Below, one piece after another: positions 49,062 to 60,090 of a stretch of 64,000 nt of DNA. The translations under genes were made by a program, and so were the position numbers. The stretch covers positions 89,727,740 to 89,791,739 of the forward strand of contig OW804095.1 in NCBI GenBank assembly GCA_942159475.1, written 5' to 3'. Each line of letters starts with the position of its first letter. Position 1 is the first letter of the stretch. The notes under the pieces were generated by a model that was not told where the DNA came from, ran no database searches, and worked only from the letters and a program-made list of their open reading frames with translations. The stretch comes from Sthenelais limicola. Taxonomy: Eukaryota; Annelida; Polychaeta; Phyllodocida; Sigalionidae.

Positions 49062-52000
49062 AAACAAAAATGCCATTTAACATTCAAATTTATTACAAAT
49101 AGTCAATAATTTGATTGTATTAGAATTAATATTACCTGACACTTCGCCTCATGTGCATAGCCATGCATAACCGGAACTGCCAGGGTCAGTTTGTCACTAT
49201 AAAGACCTATTCGCTGGGGGAAAAAAAAAATTATGGTTTAATTTATGACGAATGAAAAATGACTTTAACATTGACAATGAGTAGAGGAAATTAGTGAGTC
49301 AAATTGAATTTTCAGAATGAGTATGTATGTATGTATGTATGTGTCAATTTCATTTGATAAAGAGTTAGTTGGACTAGGAAAAAGGGGAGAAGATAGGGTT
49401 AGCATTATGTTTAAATCGTTAGGTCAAACATAAGTGTCTCAACTATTCAACATATGGCTGAGCGATTTAGAGTGTGAATTTAGTATAATATTAAATAAAA
49501 GTTGTTTCATAAATACCTTCAAATAAGTCTCCAACTTGCAGGCAATATCATAACTGATATTGAGGGGAGCACCCAGTTCAAGAGATTTAGCAATAACCGA
49601 TGCTGCATAGCCAAATCTAAAATGAGAAAATATTGTATAAAATATCTGATGAACATTTATAACGATTATTTGTAAATGATTACATATTGAAAAGGGATAT
49701 AGAAATGATAGATAATTTAGTTGATTTAATTACGTGCAAGGGACGAAGTAATGGCTCGGGATGGTAATAGGCCAAAAAAGTTATTTTCGTTATGGATTTT
49801 GTAGCAGATTCCTGTTGATAATATGCTATATTATGATATCGAAAAAGTTCTCCATGGGATTCGAGCCAGATTTTTCGTAATTGGGCATTTTTTGTGAGAG
49901 TGCAAAGCCTATGGAGCGAAGGGTGTGGGTTCATTTTAATGGTCATTTTAATAGAAGTTCATTTATTTGATGAATGTTGAAACATACTTCTCGCCAGAGT
50001 CCATGTCAATGAATAAGTATGGATAGTCATGGATGCAAACTGAGCCGAAAATTCCTGTCACATCCAACTTCGCAGTCCGGAATGACGCCCTTTTCTGGTC
50101 ACCGGCACGGAAGTCGTGGCATTCCTAGAGGAAGGAGTTGAGGTTAGGAGGGTTGAATTATTTGATCAGGGGCATGTTGAAAATATGCACATTGCAGTAC
50201 GATTTGTTTGACAGTGAGTGCGAATTAATTAATGGTCTGGTTCGCGCTGCACCAGGTGGACATGGGTCATTCTGGTGTGTCCGATAAGAGAAGGAGAGGA
50301 AAAAAGTTGTTGAGGCATTGTGTTAAAGGAAGAAGGTGAAGATTGTGTAAATATTGGTTGTATTTGATTAAGTTTGTTGTCAATGGATTGGTCCCATCCA
50401 GCCAAATGGAATGGGTATTTGTTTTAATGAGTGGCATCAAGTCAGATGGAGGGAAACAAAATAAGGTGATTTGTTCATTGAACGCTTGTTTAACAGCTAT
50501 GTCAGCAAAATCATTCGATTGAATGTTGACATGCGGACAAAAAAAAACAGATGTGGCTATATAAACAATGGGGAAGGGAAGAAAATTTTTTTCTCACATT
50601 GTTCAAATCGGGATTAGTCACAGGAGGGGGGGTGAAGTAATCGTCCATGTCCGATTTTTCAATGAAAAAAGTGTCGGAGTGAAGGGGGGGATGATGACTT
50701 CGGCCAGAGGATTTCTTGCGGACCAACCGAAAGTTTCCATCCAAGCTGTAGTGGCGAGGTAAGGAGTCCTCCGTCTGCAAAAGGATATTGAAAATAATTT
50801 TGTTTAAAGATAATGAATAATTAGGGCAATTATCCGTAAGTAACAACATTAAATTATAGGAAGGTCTGACTGGGAACTAGCTATTGAAAATATGAAGTGA
50901 CGAAATATGTAATTAATCCAATTATGATCAAAAATTATTTGATAATAGAGAGTGAAGATAGTGAAGATAAATAAATATTTTTTGGGGCAATGTATATGAA
51001 ATAATAAAATTGTGAATGTATGTTAATTCAATATCAATAGGTAATATAGACAATACCTTAATACATATTGGACAAAGAGATCCATCCGGATATTGGGGAA
51101 CTAATTTTTTCATATGGGCGAGATCGTGGTAGAATTTACGATGTCGTCCAGCACACTCATTTACTAGAATTCTATACAAATCGACCTGAAATAGTAAAAG
51201 TAACGTTTTCTGTACATGACCAATTTTTTTCTTTCGGGGAAATAAAGAAAATTATTTCAAAATATATTAATAATGATATGCAATTAGTAAAGTATGTAAA
51301 GACATTATGTTAAGGGCAATTTTGTATAAACTATTTCATTATTTAAGGAATGATAATTGAGAGAATGAGAGGAGTATATATATTAAAGGTGTATTACTTG
51401 TGGTGCATACGAAGGTATGTAGGCAAGGCTGGTTTCGATGCTTGCACAAAAAGATTGTAATGACATTGTCCCCTCAAGCATGAATGCCCTGGCTTGGGAC
51501 ATAAGGTCAAGATGTATAGCTGTTGTAGGTTTCTCGGGTGTGCCAGGCCAAAACCCATGCAAAATGAGTGCTTCACTCAAGTTACAACAGGTGCAAACGT
51601 TAATTACTACTTGATGTTGACGGCCTGCAAAAATATGTTTAATATACAATTTAATATACAATTTGTGACAGTGCTGAAGGAAAAGGCATAATGATGGCTG
51701 TCGAGTGTGTTGCCGATGCAGATGAAAAATGATGGATAATCTTTATTGATTACAAATGTGTCATGCAGGCTGTTGCAGATTAAAAAAGTGAATATCAAAA
51801 AGTTATGTACATTATATACAATAATTTATATATTATGAACGGAGGGATATGATAGATCATACCTTTGCTGTCAATAAGGACAAGTGGGTAGCGTATGATT
51901 TTGGAGTTGTCGTCGCATTGATGTGGGGTGGAAGGCAGCTCTTTCTCCCAGTGGAATGGGACGAAAACTTCACCCTTAATAATTAGACGATAAAAATAAA

Positions 52001-53394
52001 CGTTATTGAAGCGATTATAGTGTCTGATTGTACTGAATAAGAAAAGTGATTGTTTAAATAAATATTATAAGTAAAATGGATAGTTTAATTTTGGGAGTAA
52101 AATAAATAACAATATTAAAATGAAAATACATACGGTCCAGCGCTGTGGCACATGTAGTACACATCGCTTGTGCACATTAAGTGCGCATTCGCAGCAGTAG
52201 TATGTTTGTGGCCCACAGTCGGTACATAGAATTATGTTGGGATCGTGTTTGGTGCAAATTGAGCAGACTAAATGGACGGGCGCTTTTGACATGATGTGTT
52301 CGGCCATGAGAGGGAGTTCGAATAAGTCCCATGCATTGCTCAATTTGTTACGGCGAGTGGCATATGTCCGAGCTGAAATAGAAGTAGAGAAAATGGACAA
52401 TGTTAATGTAAATGTAGGTAGATATTGGTTGGTTGTTTTGTTGTGCTTTTGTTGAACGTCGGGAGATGTGGTCACAGTAGTGAGGGTATATGTCTCCAAG
52501 GACAAGTGCTTACGAATGGCTCATGCATGTTGTCGATAGATTGGCTGACTAATTTTGCAATTTTGATATATTGCGATATGGTGAAAATGATTTGATAAGT
52601 TTGAACACGTTATTTAAGATATTATGACAAGATTGGAATAATATAGAAATTACAAATATTTATGACAATTTGAGAGGATTAATAGTCAGCTGAATATATC
52701 AGGTTCATATTAGTCGTTTGACAATGCGAAAGTACAATATGAAAGGTAAAGAGTAGGGTATTCACACAAAATGCATAGGATATAAATATCATAAGTAAAG
52801 TCGCCACAAAATGGAGAGAAAATAAGGTGGGTGTTAAATATAATGTCGTTGTTTGGACAAAGGGAAGTGATATTAACTGAAGTCAAAATTGGATATATGA
52901 ATATTGGCTGTATGAGAGGGTATATATATGGCAGATTTTTGCAGGTTAAATAAATGTTACTCACAGGCTCGTGATGGTGGGGAAGGATGTTCATGTAGTA
53001 GTCCAATAGGCTCGTCAGCTGGAAGTGGTGGGTCAAATTGAACAAGGGGCCGATCAGCAGAATGTTGTATGGCGAGATGTTCCTCATCGGGCACTTCAAC
53101 GGAGTATGGCTGGGTCGTTGATAAGCCATTATTGAAAAAGGTAGCAGTACCAGAAATGAGTCGCTTTATCTGTTTTGGTTTGTCATTGGGTTTGGCCGTT
53201 AATTCGACATTATTGCGTGATAAGTCAATGTAAGAAGTTTCTTTTTGGCCAGTATGAACATCGAAATAGTCGACTTTCTCCAAATTGGCAGAAGGATATT
53301 CTCGCTCAATTTGCCTCCCTTCTCCAGTTCCAAAAAAATGGAAATTAGAGACAATGCGACCACGTCCTCGGCGAGGTTTCTTGACTTTAGGCAT
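44964..53394 (-). CDS. KDZ-family transposase with CxC2 cysteine cluster, 16 exons, 966 aa
   Basis: Exons (minus, in order): 53,394-52,965; 52,372-52,134; 51,974-51,863; 51,624-51,398; 51,185-51,057; 50,774-50,598; 50,124-49,988; 49,616-49,517; 49,213-49,136; 48,923-48,743; 48,407-48,318; 47,240-47,151; 46,889-46,835; 46,495-46,433; 46,336-46,140; 45,559-44,964. All phases close with no stop. The N-terminus is basic (MPKVKKPRRGRGR). The CxC2-like cluster spans residues ~180-214 (VCSICTKH, LCTDCGPQTYYCCEC, HKRC), with GFWPGTPEKP following. The RNase H-like catalytic core has YSLDGNFRL (D391), TGIFGSVCIHDYP, SYDIACKLE (D507), MHGYAHEAKCQ and GENIERLWSYL (E560/E563). A coiled-coil region and an acidic tail (DTDDANTDDEENV) close the protein. 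These motifs are those of KDZ (Kyakuja-Dileera-Zisupton) cut-and-paste transposases. With every catalytic motif and splice site intact, it is probably functional or recently so. Confidence 0.93.
46529..46710. repeat. ~91-bp tandem duplication in a transposase intron
   Basis: ATAGACGTATGTAATATATATTACGTCAG and the following AAAAGGGATGACAAA occur at 46,529 and 46,620. The core GTAATATATATTAC is itself a palindrome. Confidence 0.85.
47500..47790. other. Block open on both strands within a transposase intron
   Basis: The region is GC-richer than the rest of the intron. The + strand is open at 47,570-47,776 (KPDFVVDMGERGPLVPK). Minus-strand frames are open across the same block, one reading KWASFAHINNEIGLHSLRQL. 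No domain is identified on either strand and no start, splice or poly(A) signals single one out. It could be a retro-inserted or antisense exon. Confidence 0.2.
47907..48005 (+). CDS. Possible first exon of an antisense gene inside the transposase intron
   Basis: The TATA-like TTTATATAAAG lies immediately before an ATG. A 33-codon frame (MAPCHKVRTVREERRNGW, then RVCGACLGRVVAQ) ends at a perfect GTAAGT donor. A diverged tandem copy lies at about 48,119-48,200 (VCGPCL, then GTAATG), offset ~194 bp. Just upstream at 47,793 a short frame MSRFICHKCKS also meets a GTAAGT. The C-x-x-C pairs suggest zinc binding. Later exons were not found. Confidence 0.3.
49027..49060 (+). repeat. (GA)n microsatellite
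   Basis: AGAGAG tract in a transposase intron; a (GTAT)n tract follows at 49,319-49,342. Confidence 0.9.
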
Positions 53395-54605
53395 TTCGGG
53401 ATAGTGTAGAAGTTGTATTAGAAGAAATAGAAGTAAAAGTGTCTGTCGTTGGGAAAAAGTGATGAATGATCAATTTGTGCCTCGTTGCGGTAGAGAATGA
53501 ATTATGGCGTGTAGTTAGGCAAATGGTATGATCCTGGATATAAAAAGAAATAGATCAGTGGTCAAACTACGGAAAGGAAGTAGGTTGCCCATAGGGCCAA
53601 ATTATATAACAAATCAGCTTGCACGCCACAATTTCATGTTTCCAAAAATATTTAATATCGTAGAGTTGTGTCTAAGATTGTGGCGAAGGTAAATGAAAAT
53701 TATAAATTTTATATTTATTCATTTGTACATTGCTTAAGTAATTGTGATAATGGACAAGTTGATTCAATTGAGGGAAAATGAACAAAAATTATAGAGGAAT
53801 GATTGCGATTAGGAAGGAAAATGTTTGTAGTCATTATTATGAGTATTGATAAAGGTGAGAGTTTTAGGACTAAGCAGTGGGAAAGGATGCAGGGGGAGAG
53901 AGGGAGAGGGAGAGGGAAAGAAGAAAAGACAAAAATGCCTTTAATGCCCATTTATTTTTATATTTAAAAGAAACGTTGTGAGAGAATTTATACTGTTTTA
54001 AGTTGCCGTGTGTTGGTAGTCGTAAGTGTGGACGATTAGAGGAGGAATGGTAGTCGTCCACAGCAAAATGTACTCATTATTTAAGAGTAAAAAGGCGTTA
54101 AGATAATGCCTGTATGTAGGAATATTAAAAAATGGAAAAGTGCATGGTTTTGTTGTCTTGGGTCAGATAGTGTATATTTATAATGTTTAATTTTTGCGGT
54201 TGACAGGGGCGAAACAAATGAAAAATTAAACGTTAGAAAGAAGCAAAATAGACTTGTTATAAATAAAAAAGAACAATTTAACAATAAAAGTCTAAATATA
54301 ACTAAAATGTTAGATGGTCGTAGCGACGCTGACTGTAGTTAAAAGAGGGAATAAGGTGATTGAAAATAAATTAAGTTAGCAGATGCTACAATATAAGGTT
54401 ACGCTCATTGCTGTGTAGAAAGAAGTAGTAAGAGAAATTAATAGTAAAAATAATCTTAAAGATAAGATTCATTTAATAAATAAAGGGGGTAGTCGAATGT
54501 CCTGATTAAAATAGAGTACTAAAAGTGATTAGTAAAGATAGGTAAGCCACGCCCACATGATATGGGCCCGCGGTAAATTTTAAGATTGCGCCAACGAAAA
54601 AGAAA
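53395..54605. other. Non-coding spacer between transposase and 128-aa gene
   Basis: Divergent upstream region: the transposase starts leftward at 53,394 and the coiled-coil gene rightward at 54,606. It is purine-rich on the + strand (GGGAGAGAGGGAGAGGG at about 53,894). A palindromic CCCACATGATATGGGCCCGC lies at 54,551-54,570, just before the block TAAATTTTAAGATTGCGCCA that is repeated in the array. Promoters are expected here but none is certain. Confidence 0.45.
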
Positions 54606-55174
54606 ATGGCGTACAGGCGATTCATGCAGCAAGAAAACGTAGACATATGCGTGAATGTAAGCGAGTCAAAAGTTGAGGAAGTACTGAAAGAGTGCCAGAG
54701 CGAAATAGATAGGAAAGAGAAAAAAATCAACCGGCTCCAAAACGATTTGGAAGAGTTGAGAAGAGATCGAAGGTAAATGGAATTATAAGTTTGTTTCGTG
54801 TGTGGATGGGGTTCGGGATATAGTGGGTAGAGGGTAGAGAATATCTTTGAGAATTGAAAGAAAAGAGAATGAAAGGAATGAGTTGGCAAATATTGTTGAT
54901 GAGGTGAAAAGAGATGAAAGGTAAATGAAATCATAGGTTAGTTTCGGGAGATAGTTGGATTAATTTCACAAAGGGCAATCAGTCTGCCGCCCGGAGAGAG
55001 AGGCGTGGGAGAAAGATATTCAAGGAGCATGCCGACGACCTCGGGAGGACACTGGTCACCGAAACAAGACACCTGGATCACGCCCAAAAGAACGGACCAA
55101 AAACATTAGCCAGACCACCCAATCTTGTCACGCCATCTTATCAGCGACTCGTGCTCTATACAAAAGAATATTAA
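54606..55174 (+). CDS. Coiled-coil/basic protein, 2 exons, 128 aa
   Basis: Exon 1, 54,606-54,772 (phase 2, donor GTAAAT), joins exon 2, 54,955-55,174 (acceptor GGGAGATAG), with no stop. The N-terminus MAYRRFMQQENVD leads into a coiled coil at residues ~18-55 (SKVEEVLKECQSEIDRK, INRLQNDLEELRRDR). Exon 2 gives a basic patch (SAARRERRGRKIFKEH) and the end PSYQRLVLYTKEY. A second donor-like copy (GATGAAAGGTAAATG) at 54,912 inside the intron suggests an optional 60-nt exon 54,861-54,920 in phase, but that would leave only a 34-nt intron. No family is recognised. Pieces of exon 1 and its 5' flank are scattered through the array at 22-25 kb. Orientation and position mirror the 114-aa gene in the left arm. 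Confidence 0.72.
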
Positions 55175-55179
55175 ATTTT

Positions 55180-55198
55180 GCATCATTTCAAATGGTGC
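55180..55198 (+). promoter_or_regulatory. Stem-loop just after the 128-aa gene
   Basis: GCATCATT-TCA-AATGGTGC forms an 8-bp stem (one G-T pair) with a 3-nt loop, 5 nt after the stop codon. It does not match the histone consensus, but its place is comparable to the histone-like stem-loop of the 114-aa gene. Function unknown. Confidence 0.35.
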
Positions 55199-55600
55199 TT
55201 TATTGTTGAATTAAAAAAATATGGCTTGGATAATTGTATTTGGATGTGGTTATCCGGTGGGGAAAAAAAGTTTGGAAGATGATATTGAGAAAGATAAAAT
55301 GATTTTTTTTTCGTACATATGTAGTGACTGATGGGTTGCCTAATGGACTGTCCGGAGGCCAGGGAGAAGAAGTTTAAAGTGGTGGGCAACGAGAAGTTGC
55401 AAAGCAAAAGCGAAGTGGGAAAGGAAAAAATTTGTGGCATTTTGTGTGTATGATATTAAGGGGATTATATTTTTTTATTTATTCATGACATTGTTTTGCT
55501 GGTTCAAATCATGTTGTCAGATGTATTGATTAGATCTTATCGTTTATAAGTATGAGGTCAAAAATAAAGTATTTATTAGTTATTCCGATGAAGAGTTTCG
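55199..55600. other. Non-coding
   Basis: No supported gene; purine-rich on the + strand like the rest of the right arm. Confidence 0.45.
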
Positions 55601-56587
55601 TACATTTGGCTTTGTCAGATTTGTCATGGATCACTGAATCAAAAGCCTTTGAGAAGTCAATATATATTGCTACAGAGAAATTTTTAGCATGTGATGCCAT
55701 ATTAAGATGGGAGATATAATTATATAAAGGCTCAGTGGTCGAGTGGCCAGCTTGAAACCCCAATTGGCTTGTACTAATAAATACGATTAGTTGCTAAATA
55801 GTCAATCAGTTTATGTGTTATAATACGTTCCAAAAGTTTGCCACCAACATGGGTAAGAGAAATAGGCCGAACATCACTAGGAGATTTTGGAATATTTATC
55901 TTGGGGATCGGGCATACCACAGCAGATTTCCAAGCGTCAGGAAATATACCAGACATAATTGACATTTTGTAAAGATGGAGCACATGTTTCGATAAAATAG
56001 TGAAAACATCCTTATATAGACGACTATTCAGGTTAATGCATCATGAATTCTTTTTGGTATCAATACCATTAATTAATTCCAATACATCAGCTTCAGCAAT
56101 ATTTACATCAGACCAATTATACATGTTACGTTCTCGAATTGTATCTCGAGCCGGAGTGTTTCCTAGCTTACCATTTATCTTACTACCAACAGTGCAGAAG
56201 TGATCGTTTAAACCGTTTACTAAATCCATTTTTTCAACCATAGTATCTTCAATTAAAAGGGTTGATATATCCCCGCTCGAGTTACGTTCAATGTCATTAA
56301 TTACAGACCAAAATTTTTTAGAGTCTCTTTTATGTGTAAACAACATTTGCTTAAAGTAATCAGACTTAGCGACAGCAATTGCTCGGTTACATGCGTTTCT
56401 GGCAGCTCTAGCTGCTCTTAGGTCATCTGGATTCTTAGTCCTATTGGCTTTTTTAAAAAACTTATCGCGGTTTTTACCCAGGGTAACAAGAGCTGGAGTG
56501 TAATATGGAGGGTTCACTCTTTTGGCCTTGAAGATTTTGTAGGGCGCAAGTTTATCTGCACATTTGATTACTCTGTCATGGTCTTAA
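55600..56587 (-). pseudogene. LINE (jockey/CR1-like) reverse-transcriptase fragment
   Basis: Reading leftward: the linker between endonuclease and reverse transcriptase (PPYYTPALVTLGKNRDKF, KFWSVINDIERN, FCTVGSKINGKLG); then the N-terminal reverse-transcriptase blocks (SGIFPDAWKSAVVCPIPK, VRPISLTHVGGKLLERI); then GFQAGHSTTEPLYNYI and YIDFSKAFDSV. Breaks: an in-frame TGA at 56,041-56,043, a frameshift near 55,770, and truncation soon after the FSKAFDSV motif, so the FADD-type catalytic box is missing. Its upstream end abuts the inverted-repeat sequence at 56,585. Inactive insertion in the right arm. Confidence 0.88.
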
Positions 56588-56631
56588 CTTAATAGTACCG
56601 GTAGTGTATCCCAACCCATGATGCATGGTGT
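56585..56631 (+). repeat. Inverted-repeat partner of 58,851-58,897
   Basis: AACTTAATAGTACCGGTA, then TGTATCCCAACCCATGATGCAT, matches the reverse complement of 58,851-58,897 with two mismatches. The LINE fragment begins exactly at its edge. The two copies may be ends of one dispersed repeat lying 2.2 kb apart in opposite orientation. Confidence 0.85.
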
Positions 56632-56788
56632 CTTACATTTGTATTTGGAGTGGAGATAAAGTCATTTTGCAGGGAAAAGTTATTGGGTATGGGAGGTCAA
56701 AAGTTAACAAAGGCACATTTTAGTTTAAAATTGAATGATCGAAATGGACAAAAATAATCAGACAATAGGATGGAAATGGTGAAGAATG

Positions 56789-56855
56789 GGGTAGAAAGAT
56801 ATTTTGTGGGCACATCATATTAAATATGATGTGCCCACAAAATATCTTTCTACCC
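56789..56855. repeat. Perfect 33-bp-arm palindrome
   Basis: GGGTAGAAAGATATTTTG leads into GTGGGCACATCATATT, then a single central A, then the exact reverse complement of all 33 nt. Perfect palindromes of this length are usually unstable, so it is recent or maintained. No gene is adjacent. Confidence 0.95.
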
Positions 56856-58394
56856 GATCTAATTTTATTAGGAAATAAGGTCATCTATGTACTACCCCAA
56901 AAAAAATAAAGATAAATATAGACAAAGGGAAAAAAGATAAGTAAAAGAAAAATTATGAACGGTTAAAGGTGATAATGAATTTTAGTGGCTGAGCAATGTA
57001 AAGATTTTATTAATAATGATGGGCTGTCACTAGCCATTCGCCACATCGCCAATGGCGAAACGAAAATCACTTTGGAGAAACAAATTTCAATTTGGAAATT
57101 TGGGTTTAGCCACAGTGGCGAAAACAATATATATCTAATAAAAGAATATGTTTAATCATTTCATTACTCTCGTGTGGTTTCTGTCTTACGGCCAATACCA
57201 TGTGAGTGATCGGGAGTCAAATGAAAAAGGACAAATATAGATATAGAAAATATCTAATATCTAATTAATAGTTTGTTGTGGATCTTTTCACTGATGGTGA
57301 ATGTAGCAAAAAGTTGTTAATTATATTAGTTGATTTTGGGAGCGCGGTGATGGTTTGTTTGTGGCGAAAAGAAAGTCAGTGTGGCGATAATCTTTGTTTG
57401 GAATTTCGCGACAGTGGCTAAAAGCAAAAAAATCATAGCGCGAGCCCACTTAATAATGTCATTATTGAATTTATGTTATAGAAAGTTGACAGGGTGGCTT
57501 AAAATGAAGAGAGGAGAAGAAGATGGGGAGGAGGCGGAAGAGGAAAAAAAGTAAGTTTGAAATGTATATTATTAATAAATTATAGATGGATTAAATAGGA
57601 AATGTTCAGATAGGAGATGTTCACTTAATGATTTATTGCAAAAATAAGTAAAATAAATATTTTAGTCAGTGTGGGATATGTTTGATAGAATAAAAGGTGA
57701 TAGTAAAGGAGGGTAAATTATTTTTTAATTGTTATTATTTGTTCAATGTGAATGATTATGCTTATTGTTTATTTAAAGTGTATAGTGTAGTCGTACGTGA
57801 GAGGGAGGGCAGAGGAGTAGCAGGTGGAGAAGTAAGTTTGAAATGTATATGTTTAATAAATAATAGATCAATTATGACATTATTTTATTGTTAATATTTG
57901 TTGAAATTATGTGAATGAATTGTAGTTGATAAAGATTTTGTTGTTGTTTATTTACAGTGTATATTTGGAGGAGGAGTAGAAGTCGTGGAGGAGGAATTGT
58001 AAATGAGTGAATAAAATGATTATTTAAAATTAATGGATGTCTATGTGATGTTTGTAGTGGTGTGGTATTAGTGAATAGTTTAATATAAGAAAAAAAATAA
58101 AAAGAATGGGACGAGTCAAACAAACAAAATTTTAATTTTAGAATTACAATTTGACAGAGACAGTGGAGAGGGAAAGGATTTTACAGAGATGGAAAAAAGG
58201 GCGATATTTTATGAATGGTTGATTTAATTTGATTGGAAATGCTGGAGTCAGCATAATATAAATATGAGAGAGGAAACAAATTAAATGGAGAGGTGGGCGT
58301 CGGTTGCACTAGAGAGGAAGCAAAATGTCTTAGGTTGTGGCGCGAGCATAGGGCGCCACACCGGAGGGTTGGGAGTGTGAGCATTTTTTATCCG
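56856..58394. other. Non-coding with GGCGAAA/GCCAC repeats and weak exon-like pieces
   Basis: At 57,030-57,430 the words GCCACxxxGGCGAAA recur in direct and inverted order (a dispersed-repeat remnant). Acceptor/donor-bounded purine-rich pieces at 57,482-57,550 (KLTGWLKMKRGEEDGEEAEE), about 57,780 and 57,958-58,002 could be exons but could not be linked to a start. No gene called. Confidence 0.35.
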
Positions 58395-60090
58395 AATTAA
58401 AGTAAGAAGTTTATATTATCATTTTGAAAAATATTTAACAAAACAAAATGGTTAAAATGGACAAGAGAGTAAATAAAACGCTCTGCCTTCTGGGGGAATA
58501 TGGGGGCGCCACACAAGAGGCCTTAATGGGTGGGATAGTGTCGCGCAAGCGTGAGTCAAAAAGTTGGCATGTCTGAGAAAATAATTAAGGTGTGAGTGTT
58601 TGGTCTATCAAAATATTTATGTTCATTTTTGTTGTCACACTATACGAATGGGTAAAGGAGAGATGCCAAGTGTCCCGATTTGTCCGGGAAAGTCCAGAAA
58701 ATTAGCCCTTTGTCTCGCGTCCCGCCCGCAGACAACTTTGTCCCGGAAAAATGTAATTTTGACCAGATAATATTTAACCCCTAAAAATAATTAAAATGCA
58801 CCAGAGAGCAAGCAAAATCTCTTAGCGTCTGGGGCGCTAGGCGGGCCCCAGACACAATGCATCATGGGTTGGGATACAGTACCGGTACTATTAAGTTATC
58901 ATCAGAGCTCATGTTCACAAATTGAAAGGGAAGTACCATAACGAAATTCCAATCACAATATAACAATTATTACATACATAAAGATATTCCAAATATAATT
59001 AATTCATGTATATCATTGGAAGTGTTTGTGTATGGGGGGTGGGGGTGGAGTGGCCCCCTCCCTGACCATAATTTTGCGTTGAAAAAGTATTCAGAGGTGC
59101 CAACTTTTACGATTTAAGCGTCAAAATACAATGCTACGATCTGTACGATCTGTATGACCAAAATTACGATTTTTGAGACATTTAGGAGCAAAACATGCCC
59201 TGCCAACAGGCCGTCAAGACTTCATACACTTGATTGAACAATCTTTCTGGCTATCTCATTAACTCATCATAATGCCTACTAACATTTTCAGAAACTATAT
59301 AATCTTACTTAGATTTTTTTTTAAAATACCACTGATATATCGTGGAAGTTCTCTTGTCGTTAAATTGTTATAATATATATTCAATATTTAATTAAATGAT
59401 AATTTGCTACACATTTTAAAAATTGATATTTCACAAGTATTGATGGGTGACTAAACATAAAGGATATTAGAACTTTTAATGCATAAGGGATTGCCCTCAA
59501 AATGAGCAGAACGCACTAAAAAGGCACTACATTTGCTCAAAATTTTGTGCGGGAGCAGACCCCCTACGACTACGTGGTACCTTGGCTCGACTACGCTGTA
59601 AGATATCCCAATTTTTGATAAATTTTGATCGAAAAATATTAAACCAATACCTCTATTTACTAGCGCACGTGTGTGTATATTAAGGCTCTATACATATACA
59701 TGGAAATTCTGGTTCAGGTATCCATCACTTGCCAAAACATTATTTAACTTTATATAGTTTGTCCGGCTAAAAATCATAAATAGCCACCTTACACAAAAAT
59801 TAGTGACATCCCTGGATCTGCTAGGTAGAAGTGAAAAATCTATACAATTGTAGCACTGAAGTCTCTAAGGAAATTATTGATATATTTTTATTTTTTTATG
59901 TGAATCAAAGTAAGAAGTTTATATTATCATTTGGACAATATTTAACGCCCCAAAATGCTTAAAATGCACCAGAGAGCAAAGAAAAAGCTCTGGCTTCTGG
60001 GGCCCTAGGCGGGCCCCAGACCCCACGCCTCAATGGCTGGGATAGTGTCACGCAAGCCTGAGTAAAAAAGTTGGCATCTCTGGTAAAGTA
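58395..60090. repeat. Dispersed repeat present twice, plus a related middle piece
   Basis: 58,395-58,575 and 59,908-60,090 share AAGTAAGAAGTTTATATTATCAT at one end and GGGATAGTGTC(G/A)CGCAAGC, AAAAAGTTGGCAT at the other. 58,640-58,897 has related pieces (GGGGCGCTAGGCGGGCCCCAGAC versus GGGCCCTAGGCGGGCCCCAGAC). It is a non-autonomous repeat family; 58,900-59,900 between them is AT-rich with no gene. Confidence 0.75.

Noticed and set aside
57482..58002. Purine-rich exon-like pieces as later exons of the 128-aa gene
   Set aside because: The two-exon model ending at 55,174 closes cleanly in frame; the later pieces cannot be joined to a start and have biased, low-complexity composition.
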